Notes under the pieces: model-generated
The model's database searches: none
Seen by the model: the letters and a program-made list of their open reading frames with translations, nothing else
What the model was told of the DNA's origin: nothing
Made by a program: the position numbers and the translations under genes
In this document: in pieces, positions 4,898 through 5,175 of the stretch
How positions within the stretch are numbered: the stretch's first letter is position 1
Layout: every line of letters begins with the position of its first letter
Assembly (NCBI GenBank): GCA_046759865.1
Contig: JBHIDB010000078.1
Coordinates: 1-5,175 of the forward strand
DNA length: 5,175 bases
From: JAJISK01 sp046759865
GTDB taxonomy: Archaea > Thermoplasmatota > Thermoplasmata > RBG-16-68-12 > JAJISG01
Direction of reading: 5' to 3'

Positions 4898-5175
4898 CTA
4901 CTTTAGCTGGATGCCCCAGTCGTAGGGGACGTCCGATGAATCGTAGGGCACCCGGTATTCGTCCGGCTCCTCGTGGTTGTAGAGCCGGGTCGGCAGATTC
5001 ACCAAGTAGACCGGCTCGGGGCCCACGGCCTTGAACCCGTGCAGGACACCCGGGGGGATCTTGATGAGTAGGGGGTTCTGCTCTCCCGGGAAGAACTCGT
5101 CCACGGCCCCCTTCGTCTTTGAGTCCTCCCGGTTGTCGTAGCAGACCACCTTGGCCGTCCCCTTCAGGACGATGA
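4898..5175 (-). CDS. dTDP-4-dehydrorhamnose 3,5-epimerase-like protein, C-terminal part (runs off right edge)
   Basis: Ninety-one C-terminal residues are present, entering from the right edge and ending at TAG (4900-4898). The sequence LKGTAKVVCYDNRED followed by IPPGVLHGFKAVG is the RmlC cupin pattern; the His of LHGF corresponds to a conserved active-site residue. LYNHEEPDEYRVPYDSSDVPYDW matches the family's Y-N-PEDE / W-N-DP-DI-IDW C-terminal segment, here with PYDSSDVPYDW. RmlC-type enzymes epimerise C3 and C5 of a dTDP-4-keto-6-deoxy sugar in the cytoplasm, a step to dTDP-L-rhamnose. Archaeal members vary in substrate, and the N-terminal half with the catalytic base region is outside, so the exact reaction is uncertain. 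The open frame continues to the window edge, so the GTG at 5149 is internal and not the start. It converges on the met operon and, with gmd, points to a sugar-nucleotide region. Confidence 0.85.
   Translation of the reverse strand, partial: IVLKGTAKVVCYDNREDSKTKGAVDEFFPGEQNPLLIKIPPGVLHGFKAVGPEPVYLVNLPTRLYNHEEPDEYRVPYDSSDVPYDWGIQLK

Overview
The window looks like a GC-rich archaeal chromosome segment. The clues are a Ras-like small GTPase with the P-loop GEGAVGKTS and the neighbouring sequence LIRRF, a type common in Thermoplasmatota-like archaea, an A/T-rich TATA box in front of it, and a methionine synthase split into two adjacent genes, as in several archaeal lineages. The lineage is inferred from memory of these families and is not proven by the sequence.

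Layout from left to right. Positions 1-124 (minus strand) hold the N-terminal 41 residues of the small GTPase, which runs off the left edge. Positions 125-526 are non-coding: a minus-strand TATA box (181-190), a perfect 9-bp inverted repeat (205-213/228-236) just upstream of it, and a GC-rich hairpin-prone stretch (about 290-405). Positions 527-754 hold a decayed N-terminal fragment of a GDP-mannose 4,6-dehydratase gene. A complete paralogue (gmd, 791-1768) follows directly.

After a 113-bp gap with a small hairpin and a strong Shine-Dalgarno-like sequence comes a three-gene plus-strand methionine operon. It holds a MetF-like protein (about 1882-2772), a MetE N-terminal-type protein without metal ligands (2793-3746), and a MetE C-terminal-type protein with the full zinc and homocysteine site (about 3743-4870). 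The first and third genes have no ATG, GTG or TTG upstream of their conserved N-termini. CTG is the best start for both, and in the third it overlaps the previous stop codon as CTGA.

A short palindrome followed by TTTT (4880-4894) closes the operon. The window ends in the 3' part of a convergent dTDP-4-dehydrorhamnose 3,5-epimerase-like gene (4898-5175, minus strand).

The met operon can be read as a unit for the last steps of methionine synthesis. The MetF-like protein would reduce a methylene-pterin or related C1 carrier, and the two MetE-like chains would form or support the zinc-dependent homocysteine methyltransferase. The sugar-nucleotide genes on both sides (gmd and the rmlC-like gene) suggest that the met operon lies in or beside a surface-polysaccharide or glycosylation region. 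I see no mobile element, CRISPR array, tRNA or rRNA. I did not find a clearly new biological system. The points most worth following are the two probable CTG starts, the metal-less/metal-bearing MetE pair with an unusual MetF-like partner, and the gmd relic.
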